Origin: Flavobacteriales bacterium
GTDB taxonomy: Bacteria; Bacteroidota; Bacteroidia; Flavobacteriales; TMED113
Direction: 5' to 3'
NCBI GenBank assembly: GCA_002714185.1
Contig: PAWM01000005.1
Span: 1 to 57,899, forward strand
DNA: 57,899 nt
The translations under genes were made by a program, and so were the position numbers. Below are positions 48,201 through 57,376 of the stretch, in pieces. Each line of letters begins with the position of its first letter. The stretch's first letter is position 1. The notes below the pieces were generated by a model that saw only the letters and a program-made list of their open reading frames with translations, had not been told where the DNA came from and searched no databases.

Positions 48201-48244
48201 ACATTATGATTCAAGCTATTGTAATATTTTTTTTCTTCTTTCAT
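45221..48244 (-). CDS. actB: Alternative complex III subunit ActB (molybdopterin-like plus Fe-S)
   Basis: The 1,007-aa protein has a twin-arginine-like signal (TTRRDFLKFLGFSSVAATLA, Arg47-Arg48) followed by a Cys that may be lipidated. A molybdopterin-oxidoreductase-like domain follows to about residue 700; in Act complexes it lacks the cofactor. A ferredoxin-type domain comes last, with clusters including DLNACTGCGACVVACHAEN, MCQHCNHAPCETVCP, RCIGTRYCMNNCPYKVRRF and CTMCIQNIQ. These bind several iron-sulfur clusters carrying electrons from quinol to ActA. It lies 6 bases after actA. Confidence 0.95.
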   Translation of the reverse strand: MKEEKKYYNSLNHNVENINKANEFDEKLPLEAMMENADTLSASSTTRRDFLKFLGFSSVAATLASCEAPVVKSIPYLNKPEEITPGNPVFYASSYFSENVFGSLLVKTREGRPILLNSSHNPLYGGGVNARCQASVLSLYDSNRLKKPLKNSSETSWNVIDREIVQKLKNSTKKVVLLTPTIISPSTQSLIDLFKSKYSNFNVVVYDTISKNAILSANYKSFGKRFIPTYRFDKSDFIVSFGADFLSEWLDPAHARQYTLNRKPENGKMSRHYQFESLLTVTGANADKRVPIKLSDQPKYILRLYDFLLDLANKKSIKTSKTQHDDIIRDVANELWLNKGKSLIISGSDMIEMQVVINAINQLLGNYEKTISTTIHSNVYSSVDDDIINLTSDMNNNNVDVVMFLNTNPVYTLSDSDSFKNALSKVSTKISFSDSLDETSALCDYVCPDTNYLESWGDLNPYTGFYVLQQPTISPLFDSRQVQDSLLKWMGRDDIYYDYLRNYCKNNISTNWNKILHDGYHSNKSNNNSLKYIFKDKIDNNILSKSSDIELQLYLKSSIGTGTHANNPWLQELPDPISKVTWDNYLTISPAQARDLDLKNWHVSNGALDGDMVNITVGKKTIKCPIYIQPGQAYGVLGLAFGYGRTEVGKSGQNVGVNAFSFYNNFSNAQTENIIIEKVPGVHEFACTQNSHTMMGRNIVKETNLANYLKDPKSGNKQFLLHSHKGNVKPSELSLWEEHERDVHFWNMSIDLNACTGCGACVVACHAENNVPVVGKEEVRKNRDMHWLRIDRYYSSDMTKEIAKKEGVGAVEMYKKMEEPSDSESLEVVFQPVMCQHCNHAPCETVCPVAATTHSREGLNHMTYNRCIGTRYCMNNCPYKVRRFNWFNYSDNTQFDYHMNDDLGKMVLNPDVTVRSRGVMEKCTMCIQNIQKSKLDAKKERRKIKDGEIACACEKACDTGAITFGDAMDKNSRVSVEKKNPRSYYLIEELNTQPSVFYKTKVRNKKV

Positions 48245-48250
48245 AATTGT

Positions 48251-49471
48251 TTAATAATGACATTTAGCACACTCCCTTCCCCCAATCATATCGACAGTAA
48301 CTTCTTCACCATGATACTTATCAATCCACTCTTTATGTAAATCATGATAATACGGATTATCTGTATCAATTTCCGTTTCTCGATGACAATTAACACACCA
48401 ACCCATTGTAAGTTTAGAATATTGATATACTTCTTCCATTTCCTCTACAGGACCATGACATGTTTGACATTCTAATCCTGCTACATTTACATGTTGAGAG
48501 TGGTTAAAGTAAGCTAAATCTGGTAAATTATGTATTCTAACCCATTCTACTGGTTTTTGATCATAATTAGGAATATATGTTCTTGTATTCGGGTCAAAAC
48601 CTACAGCCTCGTAAATTTTATTAATTTCCTCTTTACCTGTAATTGCTCCTTCATTAATATATGTGTGGCAATTCATACAAACATTCACAGAAGGTATACC
48701 TGCATGCTTACTTGAACGAGCTGTATGATGACAATAATTACAGTCAATTCCATTATCACCGGAATGAATTTTATGAGAAAATGCGATGGGTTGTTCAGGT
48801 TGATAATTTTGAGCAACACCAATTGTTGAAAGAGTATTCCAACAACCTTTCATTCCTGAAAATACAATTAAAATTGATGCGAAAACAATAACAGATGGAT
48901 TTGCTTTTAGCCAATAAAATACACTAGCAAAGAAATTAGTTCTTTCAACACTAGCAGCATTTTTTAGAGTATTCTTTACATGCACTAAAAGTATTATGTT
49001 AAATAACAAAATAGACAAAATAATATACAATGATGTATTGGATTCTGAACCTTCTATCGAAGTAGTCACTTGTTCATTGCTAGCAGTAACTTCAGGAGGT
49101 CCGACTCTAATATACTCCAAAATATTATCAATATCTTGGTTTGAAAAATGGGGAAATGCAGTCATTACCGCCTTATTATATTCTTCATATAATTCATTTG
49201 CAACTTTATCTCCACTTTCAATTAATTCAGCTGAATTTCTAATCCATTTATACAACCATTCAATTGTATGTTCTTCAAAAATTTCATCGTTTAACCCGGG
49301 GCCGATTAATTTTTTTTCTTCTGGACCTAAATAATGGCAAGAGGCACAATTTGCTTTGTATAAACTTTCTCCAAGTGCAATATCCTGAGAATACAGAAAA
49401 GTTGATAGACAAGTAGTAAATAGAAAAACTACAATAACATTCTTAACAAAAGATGATAAAAGAGAATTCAT
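48251..49471 (-). CDS. actA: Alternative complex III multiheme cytochrome c ActA
   Basis: The 406-aa protein has a signal peptide and six CxxCH heme sites. One (CASCH, residues 42-46) is in an N-terminal cytochrome c domain. Five (CNYCH, CMNCH, CQTCH, CVNCH, CAKCH) are in the C-terminal pentaheme region after about residue 240. Two membrane helices lie between, near residues 148-166 and 190-208. A monoheme domain fused to pentaheme ActA is common in Flavobacteriia. It is first in the act-cox-ruvB operon, with a -7 box and a perfect palindrome upstream. Confidence 0.94.
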   Translation of the reverse strand: MNSLLSSFVKNVIVVFLFTTCLSTFLYSQDIALGESLYKANCASCHYLGPEEKKLIGPGLNDEIFEEHTIEWLYKWIRNSAELIESGDKVANELYEEYNKAVMTAFPHFSNQDIDNILEYIRVGPPEVTASNEQVTTSIEGSESNTSLYIILSILLFNIILLVHVKNTLKNAASVERTNFFASVFYWLKANPSVIVFASILIVFSGMKGCWNTLSTIGVAQNYQPEQPIAFSHKIHSGDNGIDCNYCHHTARSSKHAGIPSVNVCMNCHTYINEGAITGKEEINKIYEAVGFDPNTRTYIPNYDQKPVEWVRIHNLPDLAYFNHSQHVNVAGLECQTCHGPVEEMEEVYQYSKLTMGWCVNCHRETEIDTDNPYYHDLHKEWIDKYHGEEVTVDMIGGRECAKCHY

Positions 49472-49480
49472 CGTTTCTAT

Positions 49481-49498
49481 TTAATTATGCATAATTAA
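49481..49498. promoter_or_regulatory. 18-bp perfect palindrome in act leader
   Basis: TTAATTATGCATAATTAA is its own reverse complement and lies between the putative -7 box and the actA start (ATG at 49471). A dimeric regulator could bind there, just after the transcription start. In DNA this AT-rich a chance palindrome of this size is possible, so this is only a candidate operator. Confidence 0.4.
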
Positions 49499-49515
49499 CA
49501 ATTGTTTGACTGAAG

Positions 49516-49523
49516 CAAATATA
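49516..49523 (-). promoter_or_regulatory. Putative -7 box for the act-cox-ruvB operon
   Basis: TATATTTG on the minus strand matches TAnnTTTG exactly and lies 45 bases before the actA ATG, inside the 236-base divergent gap. The -33 position reads TGAG, which does not match TTTG. Confidence 0.45.
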
Positions 49524-49707
49524 TAATATATTTACCACCCACCTCATATTAAAAGTAATTATTTTCACACATAAATATAATTTAGAATGAATCAAAATAA
49601 CACTTAGAGTAAAAGGTTTAGTTCAAAGGCTGATTATCAGAAAGTTATGTGAATTATACATAGATTGTAAATAAATTATTCTAAATTTATTTATAAAAAA
49701 TATCCCT

Positions 49708-50112
49708 GTGAATTATAAAAAATTAATTATATCTGGATTTTGTTTATTTAATTCTATTTGCTATTGTCAAGAGAATATACACATCCAATATAATGACACT
49801 ATTATAGAAAAATTAATAAAAATATCTAGTCAACTCAATGAAGAAGAAAGCATATCTATATATAGTGTTCAACTTCAAGCAAATGAATCACTAGATTTTA
49901 TTACTAAAATGAAAAATAAATTTATTTCCTTATTCCCCGAAGAGGAAATCATAGAAATCTTTGAACCACCGTACTTTAAAATAAGTACTGGAACATATCT
50001 CGATAAAAAAGAAGCTGAGAAACAACTTAGTATAATTAAGAGAAATTTCAATTCTGCATTTGTACTAAAAAGAGAAATAACTATAGATGAATTTAAAAAA
50101 ATTCAAAAATAA
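49708..50112 (+). CDS. SPOR-domain-like exported protein
   Basis: This 134-aa protein starts at GTG (49708), with a signal peptide (LIISGFCLFNSICYCQ). The C-terminal two thirds reads as a SPOR-type fold: YSVQLQANESLDFITKMK, then PYFKISTGTYLDKKEAEKQL and FNSAFVLKREI. SPOR domains bind denuded septal peptidoglycan. A SPOR gene beside infB and the act operon is a familiar Flavobacteriia arrangement. It is convergent with infB, with 10 bases between stops. Confidence 0.82.
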   Translation: MNYKKLIISGFCLFNSICYCQENIHIQYNDTIIEKLIKISSQLNEEESISIYSVQLQANESLDFITKMKNKFISLFPEEEIIEIFEPPYFKISTGTYLDKKEAEKQLSIIKRNFNSAFVLKREITIDEFKKIQK

Positions 50113-50122
50113 ATGAAGTGAA

Positions 50123-52771
50123 TTATTTTTTACTTGTCTCTTCAAATACCTCAACGATATCACCAACTTTAATATCATTAAAATTCTGAATTGTTAATCC
50201 ACATTCGTATCCTTTCTGAACATCTTTCACATCCTCTTTAAATCTCTTTAAGGAATCTAAAACACCAGAGTATATAACAATTCCATCTCTAATTAAACGA
50301 ACCTTTGAACTACGAATCACTACACCATCCAAGACATAACAACCAGCTACAACACCTGCCTTGGTTAATTTAAACACATTTCTAATCTCCACATTTCCAA
50401 GTATTTTTTCTACTAATTCAGGTTCGTGCATACCCTCTATTGCATCTTTAATAGAGTTAATAGTATCATATATTATGGAGTACAATCTAATATCTATTTT
50501 TTCTTTCTCAGCTAATTTTCGAGCTGTTAAAGAAGGTCTAACTTGGAAACCAATAATAATTGCATCCGAGGCAGATGCAAGTAAAACATCGGATTCAGTA
50601 ATCTGCCCAACACCCTTATGAATAACATTTATCTGTATCTTTTCTGTAGAAAGTTTCAATAAGGAATCTGACAATGCTTCAATTGAACCATCAACATCTC
50701 CTTTTAAAATAATATTTAGCTCTTTAAAATCACCTATTGCTAATCTTCTTCCAATCTCATCTAATGTTATATGCTTTTGGGTTCTTACACTTTGCTCTCT
50801 CTGTAATTGATCCCGTTTTGCTGCAATGCTTTTAGCTTCCTTCTCATCTTTTCTAACATAGAATACATCACCTGCTTGTGGAGCCCCATTTAAACCTAAT
50901 AAAACAGCTGGGGTAGATGGAAGAACGTGATTAATTTTATGATCTCTCTCATTAAAAAGAGCTTTGACTTTACCAGTATATCTTCCTGCTAACATAAAAT
51001 CACCGACTTTTAAAGTTCCTTCTTGAACTAAAACTGTAGTAACATAACCCTTTCCTTTATCAAGAGAAGCTTCTAAAACTGTACCCTTAGCTAATTTCAA
51101 TGCATCTGCATGCAAATCTAACATATCTGATTCTAATAAAACTTTTTCTAGTAACTGCTCAATACCGAGACCTGTCTTTGCAGACACTTCTTGACTTTGA
51201 TATTTTCCTCCCCAATCTTCAACAAGGAAATTCATAGCTGATAATTGCTCTTTAATTTTATCTGGATTTGCACCAGGCTTATCAATCTTATTAAAAGCAA
51301 AAATAATAGGTACATTAGCAGCTTGTGCATGAGAAATAGCTTCTTTAGTTTGAGGCATAACATCATCATCAACAGCAATAACTACAATAACAACATCAGT
51401 AACTTGTGCACCTCGAGCTCGCATAGCAGTAAATGCTTCATGGCCTGGAGTGTCAATAAAAGTGATTTTTCTGTCATTTGACAAAGTAACTTCATATGCA
51501 GCAATATGCTGTGTAATTCCTCCTGCTTCACCAGCAATTACATTTGACTTTCTAATATAATCTAAAAGTGATGTTTTTCCATGGTCAACATGACCCATAA
51601 CTGTAATAATTGGGGCACGAGGTTCTTCTTTTCCACTGCCTTCTTCTTCAATAAATTCTTCTAACTCTGAACTCACAAATTCCACTTTATGGTCAAATTC
51701 TTCAGCTACAATAGTCAATGTCTCTGCATCTAATCTTTGATTCATTGTTACCATTATACCTAATTGCATACAACTGGATATAACTTCATTGACACTAACA
51801 TTCATCATATTAGCAAATTCACTTACAGTAACAAATTCTGTTGCTTTAATAATAGAAGATTCTTCGTCTCTTTTAATCTGATCCTCTAATGCTTTTTCTT
51901 TTCTTTCCTCACGTTTTAATCGCCTAATTTTAGAACTTTTTGACTTTCCTTTTGATGTCAACTGCTCCAAGGTCTCTGCAATTTTTTGCTGAACCTCTTG
52001 TTCATCTGGCAATGACCTTGATTTTTTGGGTTTTTTAGGTTTCTGATCACCTATAATTCTTTTTCTTTTTTTCTTTTTTGAATCTACATTAGAAGAAGAT
52101 GCAACTTTTTTGGTGGATTTTTTTTCTGGAAGCTCGATTGTTCCAAGCTTTTTTAATTTTATAGCTGAATCTCCTGTTTTTGTATTAGCTTGAATAATTT
52201 CTACATCCTCTTTAATTTTAGAATTAATGGATTTAGCATCAGAATTAGAATCGGCGACTGAAGCAGAATCAGCGACTGAAGCAGAATCAGCGACTGAAGC
52301 AGAATCAGCGACTGAATCAATACTAGAATCGGGAACAGGTTCAATCTCAGATTCAGCATTCAACTTAATATCAGATTCGGTATCAGCTTCAGTATCAAAT
52401 TCAGGTTTAGATGCAATATGCTTATTTTGCATCCCACTATTTTCTAATGTAGAATCTTCAAGTGAATTAATTTTATTATCTGTTTGATTTAAATTTTCCG
52501 ATTCATTTTCTACTGAAATGGCTTGAGAGTTCTCAATGTTTGTAGTTTCATCAGACTCTCTTTTTTGTCTTTTTGCTTCGAGAACCTCGTCAGATTTTTG
52601 TTTTTGATTCACATCAGATTTAAATTCATTAATCAGTGTAGTATACTGTTCATCAGTAATTCGAGCATTGGGAGAAACGGCACCCTCAATAGGGTTTCCA
52701 GACTCCTCTAAAAACTCAGACACTCTTTGCCAAGTTATATTTAATTCTGATGCTGCTTTACTTAATCTCAT
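50123..52771 (-). CDS. infB: Translation initiation factor IF-2
   Basis: The 882-aa GTPase brings fMet-tRNA to the ribosome. A short IF2-N domain opens it ([20 protein letters not shown]), followed by a long, charged, low-complexity linker to about residue 300. A second IF2-N-like domain lies at 310-360. The G domain has GHVDHGKT (393-400), DTPGH (440-444) and NKID (494-497). Beta-barrel and C-terminal tRNA-binding domains follow. The linker contains an 18-bp tandem repeat giving ASVADS units. It starts 6 bases after nusA. Confidence 0.97.
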   Translation of the reverse strand: MRLSKAASELNITWQRVSEFLEESGNPIEGAVSPNARITDEQYTTLINEFKSDVNQKQKSDEVLEAKRQKRESDETTNIENSQAISVENESENLNQTDNKINSLEDSTLENSGMQNKHIASKPEFDTEADTESDIKLNAESEIEPVPDSSIDSVADSASVADSASVADSASVADSNSDAKSINSKIKEDVEIIQANTKTGDSAIKLKKLGTIELPEKKSTKKVASSSNVDSKKKKRKRIIGDQKPKKPKKSRSLPDEQEVQQKIAETLEQLTSKGKSKSSKIRRLKREERKEKALEDQIKRDEESSIIKATEFVTVSEFANMMNVSVNEVISSCMQLGIMVTMNQRLDAETLTIVAEEFDHKVEFVSSELEEFIEEEGSGKEEPRAPIITVMGHVDHGKTSLLDYIRKSNVIAGEAGGITQHIAAYEVTLSNDRKITFIDTPGHEAFTAMRARGAQVTDVVIVVIAVDDDVMPQTKEAISHAQAANVPIIFAFNKIDKPGANPDKIKEQLSAMNFLVEDWGGKYQSQEVSAKTGLGIEQLLEKVLLESDMLDLHADALKLAKGTVLEASLDKGKGYVTTVLVQEGTLKVGDFMLAGRYTGKVKALFNERDHKINHVLPSTPAVLLGLNGAPQAGDVFYVRKDEKEAKSIAAKRDQLQREQSVRTQKHITLDEIGRRLAIGDFKELNIILKGDVDGSIEALSDSLLKLSTEKIQINVIHKGVGQITESDVLLASASDAIIIGFQVRPSLTARKLAEKEKIDIRLYSIIYDTINSIKDAIEGMHEPELVEKILGNVEIRNVFKLTKAGVVAGCYVLDGVVIRSSKVRLIRDGIVIYSGVLDSLKRFKEDVKDVQKGYECGLTIQNFNDIKVGDIVEVFEETSKK
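52251..52316 (-). repeat. 18-bp tandem repeat in the infB linker
   Basis: About 3.7 copies of an 18-bp unit (TCAGCGACTGAAGCAGAA on the plus strand) are nearly identical; only the first copy has one difference. They encode repeating Val-Ala-Asp-Ser-Ala-Ser in the disordered IF-2 linker. The near identity suggests recent expansion. Confidence 0.9.
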
Positions 52772-52777
52772 AAAAAA

Positions 52778-54013
52778 TTATTCTTCAAATTCTAATCTTA
52801 AAATATTTTGAACTTCGGCAATTGTCTCCTCCTCAAGATCCGTTCTTCTACTTAATTCTTCTACCCCTAGCTCTAAAACAGATTTTGCAGTATCACAACC
52901 AATTGATTTAAAAACATCAATAATCCACTCATCAATTTCATCAGAAAATTCAGTTAAAGCCACATCCTCATCTTCATCAATATCACGATAAACATCAATT
53001 TCATAACCTGTTAACTGTCCTGCTAATCTAATATTATACCCCCCCTTCCCAATAGCTAATGACACTTGATCTAATTTAAGATACACATCTGCTTTTTTAT
53101 TTTCATCATCGATTTGAATGGATGTAATTTTAGCAGGGCTGAGCGATCTAGAAATGAATAATTTTAAATTATCAGTATAATTAATTACATCAATATTTTC
53201 ATTACCTAATTCTCTGACTATACTATGTATCCTAGACCCCTTCATTCCAACACATGCTCCGACAGGATCAATTCTTTCGTCATAAGACTCAACTGCTACC
53301 TTAGCTTTCTCACCAGGAATTCTCTTAACATTTTTAATTACAATTAAACCATCTGATATTTCTGGGATTTCTAATTCAAATAATCTTTCCAAAAAGGCAG
53401 GTGCAGTTCTAGAAATAACAATTCTTGGTTTTCCTTTATTAAATAAAACTTCCTTAATAACTGCACGAACCGTATCTCCCTTTCTGAAAAAATCTGAAGG
53501 AACTTGCTCATCTCTAGGTAAAATTAATTCATTATCATTTTCATCCATTAAAATAATTTCCCTGTGTCTTATATGATGAACATCTCCTGAAATAATTTCA
53601 TTAACTCTATCTTTATATGATTTGTGAATAATTTCATGATCATGTTCTAAAACTTTTGATATTAAATTTTGTTTTAAAGTTTGTATAGCTCGCCTTCCAA
53701 AGTCTTCGATTCTTTTTTCTATAGCACAAATTTCTCCGACTTCAAAATCTGATTCAACTTTTAAAGCATCGGATAAAGCTATTTCAGTATGTTTATCCTC
53801 TAATTTAGCATCTTCTACAATGAGTAGGTTGTGGAATATTTGAATATCACCTTTATTAGCATTTACTACAATATCAAAGTTTTCATCTGAACCATATTGT
53901 TTTATTAATAATGACCTGAAAGACTGTTCTAAAAGTCCCATCAAAGTAATTCTGTCAATATTCTTGTCATCCTTAAATTCTAAAAAAGATTCAATAATCG
54001 CTGCTGTATTCAT
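52778..54013 (-). CDS. nusA: Transcription termination/antitermination factor NusA
   Basis: The 411-aa protein has an N-terminal polymerase-binding domain (IIESFLEFKDDKNIDRITLM), an S1 domain (ISGDVHHIRHREIILMDEN onward), two KH domains (VGACVGMKGSRIHSIVRELG; SLAIGKGGYNIRLAGQLTG) and a short acidic C-terminal helical part. The frame is open to 54046. I chose ATG 54013 because MNTAAIIESFLEFKDD matches the family start and the upstream codons overlap a terminator-like hairpin. RimP, usual just upstream, is absent here; a tRNA-Gln gene takes its place. It is co-transcribed with infB. Confidence 0.95.
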   Translation of the reverse strand: MNTAAIIESFLEFKDDKNIDRITLMGLLEQSFRSLLIKQYGSDENFDIVVNANKGDIQIFHNLLIVEDAKLEDKHTEIALSDALKVESDFEVGEICAIEKRIEDFGRRAIQTLKQNLISKVLEHDHEIIHKSYKDRVNEIISGDVHHIRHREIILMDENDNELILPRDEQVPSDFFRKGDTVRAVIKEVLFNKGKPRIVISRTAPAFLERLFELEIPEISDGLIVIKNVKRIPGEKAKVAVESYDERIDPVGACVGMKGSRIHSIVRELGNENIDVINYTDNLKLFISRSLSPAKITSIQIDDENKKADVYLKLDQVSLAIGKGGYNIRLAGQLTGYEIDVYRDIDEDEDVALTEFSDEIDEWIIDVFKSIGCDTAKSVLELGVEELSRRTDLEEETIAEVQNILRLEFEE

Positions 54014-54030
54014 ATTTATAAATTTTATAT

Positions 54031-54055
54031 AAAAAATAAAGGGCATAAGCCCTTT
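54031..54055 (-). terminator. Terminator-like hairpin in the nusA leader
   Basis: On the minus strand AAAGGGC, loop TTAT, GCCCTTT is followed by ATTTTTT. It ends 17 bases before the nusA start, downstream of both the tRNA-Gln gene and the nusA promoter. It can terminate the tRNA transcript and may attenuate nusA. Confidence 0.7.
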
Positions 54056-54084
54056 AATAAATAATAATTCAATTTAAAGTCCGA

Positions 54085-54115
54085 CAAATGTAATAAAAAT
54101 ATCGAAGGCACACAA
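54085..54115 (-). promoter_or_regulatory. nusA-infB promoter
   Basis: On the minus strand TTGT at 54115-54112, a 19-base spacer and TACATTTG at 54092-54085 fit the Bacteroidota -33/-7 arrangement (TTG or TTTG, then TAnnTTTG). Transcription would start near 54079, about 66 bases before the nusA ATG and upstream of the hairpin. Confidence 0.65.
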
Positions 54116-54133
54116 TTGTCTTGAGAAAAAGTG

Positions 54134-54206
54134 TTGTCCGACTAGGGCTCGAACCTAGACTCTTCTGGACCAAAACCAGACGTGTTGCCAGTTACACCAT
54201 CGGACA
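54134..54206 (-). tRNA. tRNA-Gln (anticodon UUG)
   Basis: A 73-base cloverleaf reads on the minus strand. The acceptor arms TGTCCGA and TCGGACA pair over 7 bp. The anticodon stem-loop is CTGG-TTTTGGT-CCAG with anticodon TTG, and the T arm is CTAGG-TTCGAGC-CCTAG. The discriminator is A and CCA is not encoded. A promoter lies directly upstream, and the hairpin at 54031-54055 can end the transcript. Its place before nusA recalls the tRNA gene that precedes the rimP-nusA-infB operon in E. coli. Confidence 0.95.
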
Positions 54207-54212
54207 ATGTGC

Positions 54213-54240
54213 CAAAATTAATTATTCCAAGTGGAACAAA
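54213..54240 (-). promoter_or_regulatory. tRNA-Gln promoter
   Basis: On the minus strand TTTG at 54240-54237 and TAATTTTG at 54220-54213 match the -33 and -7 consensus, with a 16-base spacer. A TTG four bases further upstream gives a longer spacer. Transcription would begin at, or within a base or two of, the mature 5' end. Confidence 0.6.
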
Positions 54241-54349
54241 CAAGAAAATAGCTATTGATTAAATTGTTTAATTAACCATTTAAATATTATAATAACTAAT
54301 ATTAATTTTATATATGTATTTTAGTAAAAAAATAAATTAGTAATAAATC

Positions 54350-57300
54350 GTGTATAAAAATTTATTTGAAAAATTAGCTGGTTATATTGTTTTTTTTATT
54401 GCTCTAACTACTTACAGCCTTACAGTTGAACCTACAAACAGCTGGTGGGACTGCGGTGAGTATATCGCAACCGCCTATAAGCTTCAAGTTGGCCACCCTC
54501 CAGGTGCCCCTCTTTTTTTACTAGTTGCTAATTTTTTCTCACAATTCGCATTTGGAGATGTTACAAAAGTTGCATTAATGATAAACTATATGTCTGTTTT
54601 ATGTAGTAGTGCTACAATTTTGCTATTATTTTTAACCACAAAAGCAATACTAGAAAAATTTAAAAGCAACACAAATAGTTTTATAACATCATTAAGTGCA
54701 ATGGTTGCTTCTTTAGTTTATACATTTTCAGACTCATTTTGGTTTTCCGCAGTTGAAGGTGAAGTTTATGCAATGTCATCTTTTTTTACCGCACTTGTTT
54801 TTTGGTCAATTATTAAATGGGAAAAAGAAGTTGACACTAACCCTAAAGCCGACAGATGGTTAGTTTTTATTGCCTATCTAATTGGCTTATCAATTGGTGT
54901 TCACTTATTAAGCCTACTAGTTATTCCAGCGATTATCCTAATTTATTATTTTAAAAAATTTCCATTTACCTACAAAGGATTTTTGTTTGCTAATATCTCT
55001 TCAATTTTTATTCTAGGATTAATTTATAATATTGTTATTCCTCAATTTGTTAATTTAGCAGGTAAATTCGAAATCTTTTTTGTTAATGAACTGTCATTGC
55101 CTTTTAACTCTGGTACAATTTTCTTTTTCTTAATTACAATTGCTACAATTAGCTTTTTATTAATCCGTTCTAAAACTTGGGAGTTTCAATTTTTTTCATT
55201 TTCTCCTTATCACTTAAACTCAATAACACTTGGCTTCACTTTCTTGCTAATTGGATATATGTCATTTTTTACACTTATTATTCGATCAAATGCAAATACA
55301 CCGATTGATGAAAATAGCCCTGAAGATGCAGTGAGTTTATTGTCATATCTAAACAGAGAACAATACGGATCTTCTCCTCTCAGTTATGGCCAATACTTTA
55401 ATGCTGAGGCAGTAGATTATGCAGATGGAAACCCTGTTTATGTAAAAAGTGTCGAAAGAGAAAAATACATTATATCTGATGATAGAAAAAAATCTATACC
55501 TATTTATGAAAAAGAAAAAAGTGGAATTTTCCCTAGAATGTGGAGCCGTGACCAAAGACATATTGAAGCATACAAAGAATGGGCTAACTTAAAAAATATC
55601 AATAAGAAACCTTCTTTTATTGAAAATATAAGGTTTTTCATATCATATCAAATAAATCACATGTACTTTCGATACTTTATGTGGAATTTTGCTGGCAAAC
55701 AAAATGACAAACAGGGCCACGGAGAATTAAATAATGGAAACTGGTTAAGCGGATTTAATTTTATTGATGAATTAAGGTTAGGACCCCAATATTCAATGCC
55801 AGAGCATTTAAAAAACAATAAAGGAAGAAATACTTATTATTTTTTACCTTTAATACTTGGAATAATTGGATTAATTTTTCACTATAATGCAAATCCAAAA
55901 GATACTTGGTCTATTTTTTTATTCTTTTTTTTCACAGGAATAGCAATTGTACTTGAGCTTAATCAAACCCCCTATCAACCTAGAGAAAGAGATTATGCAT
56001 ATGTTGGGTCTTTTTATGCCTTTTCCGTATGGATTGGAATCGGAGTATATGCGATATATAGCTCTCTAAATAAATATATAAAAAACGCTAAGGCAACTTC
56101 AATTATTACTACACTCACCCTATTTATTCCTACATTAATGCTGTCACAAGGCTGGGATGACCATAATCGATCAAACAGATACACGGCTACAGAATTTGCA
56201 AAAAATTATTTAAAATCTTGTGAACCAAATGCAATTTTATTTACAATGGGTGATAATGACACATTTCCTTTATGGTATGTACAGGAAGTTGAAAATTATA
56301 GAACTGATGTGCGAATAGTCAACCTAAGCTTATTAAATACAGATTGGTATATCGACCAAATGAAAAGAGATGCCTACGATGGGAAAGCTGTACCATTTAG
56401 CCTAACAAGAAATCAATATAAACAAGGGACACGAGATGTCGCTATATATATGGATTATGGAAGGAGTGAACAATATCTTGAATTAACAGACTTCAATAGA
56501 TGGATAAAAAGTGATCGATCAGAAACTAAAATTAATATTGGGAAAGATTATGATTTCTATTATACAAAAAATATAAAAATACCTGTCAACAAAGAAAATG
56601 TTATAAAAAATAATCTAGTACATCCAAAAGATTATCATTTAATTTTAGATACATTAAAAATCAATTTAAATACAAGCCAATTAGAGAAAAAAGATATTAT
56701 GATATTAGATATGATTGAAACTAATAATTGGGAGCGGCCTATTTATTTTGCTATTACAATAGGAAGTGCTGGTAGATCATTTCTTTATTTAGATAAATAT
56801 TTTCAATTAGACGGTATGGTCTATAAATTACTACCTATTGAGAACACAATTAATAAGACAGGTGATATAGCAAGGGTAAATTCTGATATTTTACTACCCA
56901 TGTTAATGGAAAAATATAATTGGGGGAATCTTAATCAAGATATTTATTTAGACGAAACTAATATTCGAATGACTATGAATTTTCGCAACAATTTCAGTCG
57001 TTTAGCACAGCAATTAATTATTGAAGAAAAATATACACAAGCAGAAGAAGTTCTTGATAAATGTATGGAAATTATGCCTGGTGATAAAGTCCCATTAAAT
57101 TATTTTATTCACCCTATAATTGAAAGCTACTATCAAATTGAAGCCAATAAAAAAGCTGAAACAATACTTACTGAACTATATAATATTTATAAATCAGAAC
57201 TAGAATACTTTTTTAGTTTCCCCTCTGATAAAATCACTGGTGTTCAAACTGAATTAATTAAAAATCTGCAATTTTATAATAATCTAGTTATTATCAGCGA

Positions 57301-57376
57301 CGACAATAATCACCCAGAGAAAAGAAAAATTCAACAAGATTTTCAAAGATTCTACCAAAACTTTTTATCATTGTAA
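54350..57376 (+). CDS. DUF2723 / glycosyltransferase family 117 membrane protein
   Basis: This 1,008-aa protein starts at GTG (54350). Its N-terminal half is an integral membrane domain with about ten or more helices and the family signature PTNSWWDCGEYIATAYKLQV followed by GHPPGAPLF. Its soluble C-terminal half includes FTMGDNDTFPLWYVQ and RTDVRIVNLSLLNTDWY, and TPR-like helices near the end (EEKYTQAEEVLDKCMEI). The family resembles protein O-mannosyltransferases and is classed as GT117; a lipid-linked sugar donor at the periplasmic face is presumed. It probably acts in surface protein or polysaccharide glycosylation. Its stop codon abuts the convergent prenyl synthase stop. Confidence 0.88.
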   Translation: MYKNLFEKLAGYIVFFIALTTYSLTVEPTNSWWDCGEYIATAYKLQVGHPPGAPLFLLVANFFSQFAFGDVTKVALMINYMSVLCSSATILLLFLTTKAILEKFKSNTNSFITSLSAMVASLVYTFSDSFWFSAVEGEVYAMSSFFTALVFWSIIKWEKEVDTNPKADRWLVFIAYLIGLSIGVHLLSLLVIPAIILIYYFKKFPFTYKGFLFANISSIFILGLIYNIVIPQFVNLAGKFEIFFVNELSLPFNSGTIFFFLITIATISFLLIRSKTWEFQFFSFSPYHLNSITLGFTFLLIGYMSFFTLIIRSNANTPIDENSPEDAVSLLSYLNREQYGSSPLSYGQYFNAEAVDYADGNPVYVKSVEREKYIISDDRKKSIPIYEKEKSGIFPRMWSRDQRHIEAYKEWANLKNINKKPSFIENIRFFISYQINHMYFRYFMWNFAGKQNDKQGHGELNNGNWLSGFNFIDELRLGPQYSMPEHLKNNKGRNTYYFLPLILGIIGLIFHYNANPKDTWSIFLFFFFTGIAIVLELNQTPYQPRERDYAYVGSFYAFSVWIGIGVYAIYSSLNKYIKNAKATSIITTLTLFIPTLMLSQGWDDHNRSNRYTATEFAKNYLKSCEPNAILFTMGDNDTFPLWYVQEVENYRTDVRIVNLSLLNTDWYIDQMKRDAYDGKAVPFSLTRNQYKQGTRDVAIYMDYGRSEQYLELTDFNRWIKSDRSETKINIGKDYDFYYTKNIKIPVNKENVIKNNLVHPKDYHLILDTLKINLNTSQLEKKDIMILDMIETNNWERPIYFAITIGSAGRSFLYLDKYFQLDGMVYKLLPIENTINKTGDIARVNSDILLPMLMEKYNWGNLNQDIYLDETNIRMTMNFRNNFSRLAQQLIIEEKYTQAEEVLDKCMEIMPGDKVPLNYFIHPIIESYYQIEANKKAETILTELYNIYKSELEYFFSFPSDKITGVQTELIKNLQFYNNLVIISDDNNHPEKRKIQQDFQRFYQNFLSL

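Noticed and set aside
54014-54046. Upstream in-frame extension of nusA (11 extra codons)
   Set aside because: It would start inside the terminator hairpin, and the family N-terminus begins at the ATG at 54013.
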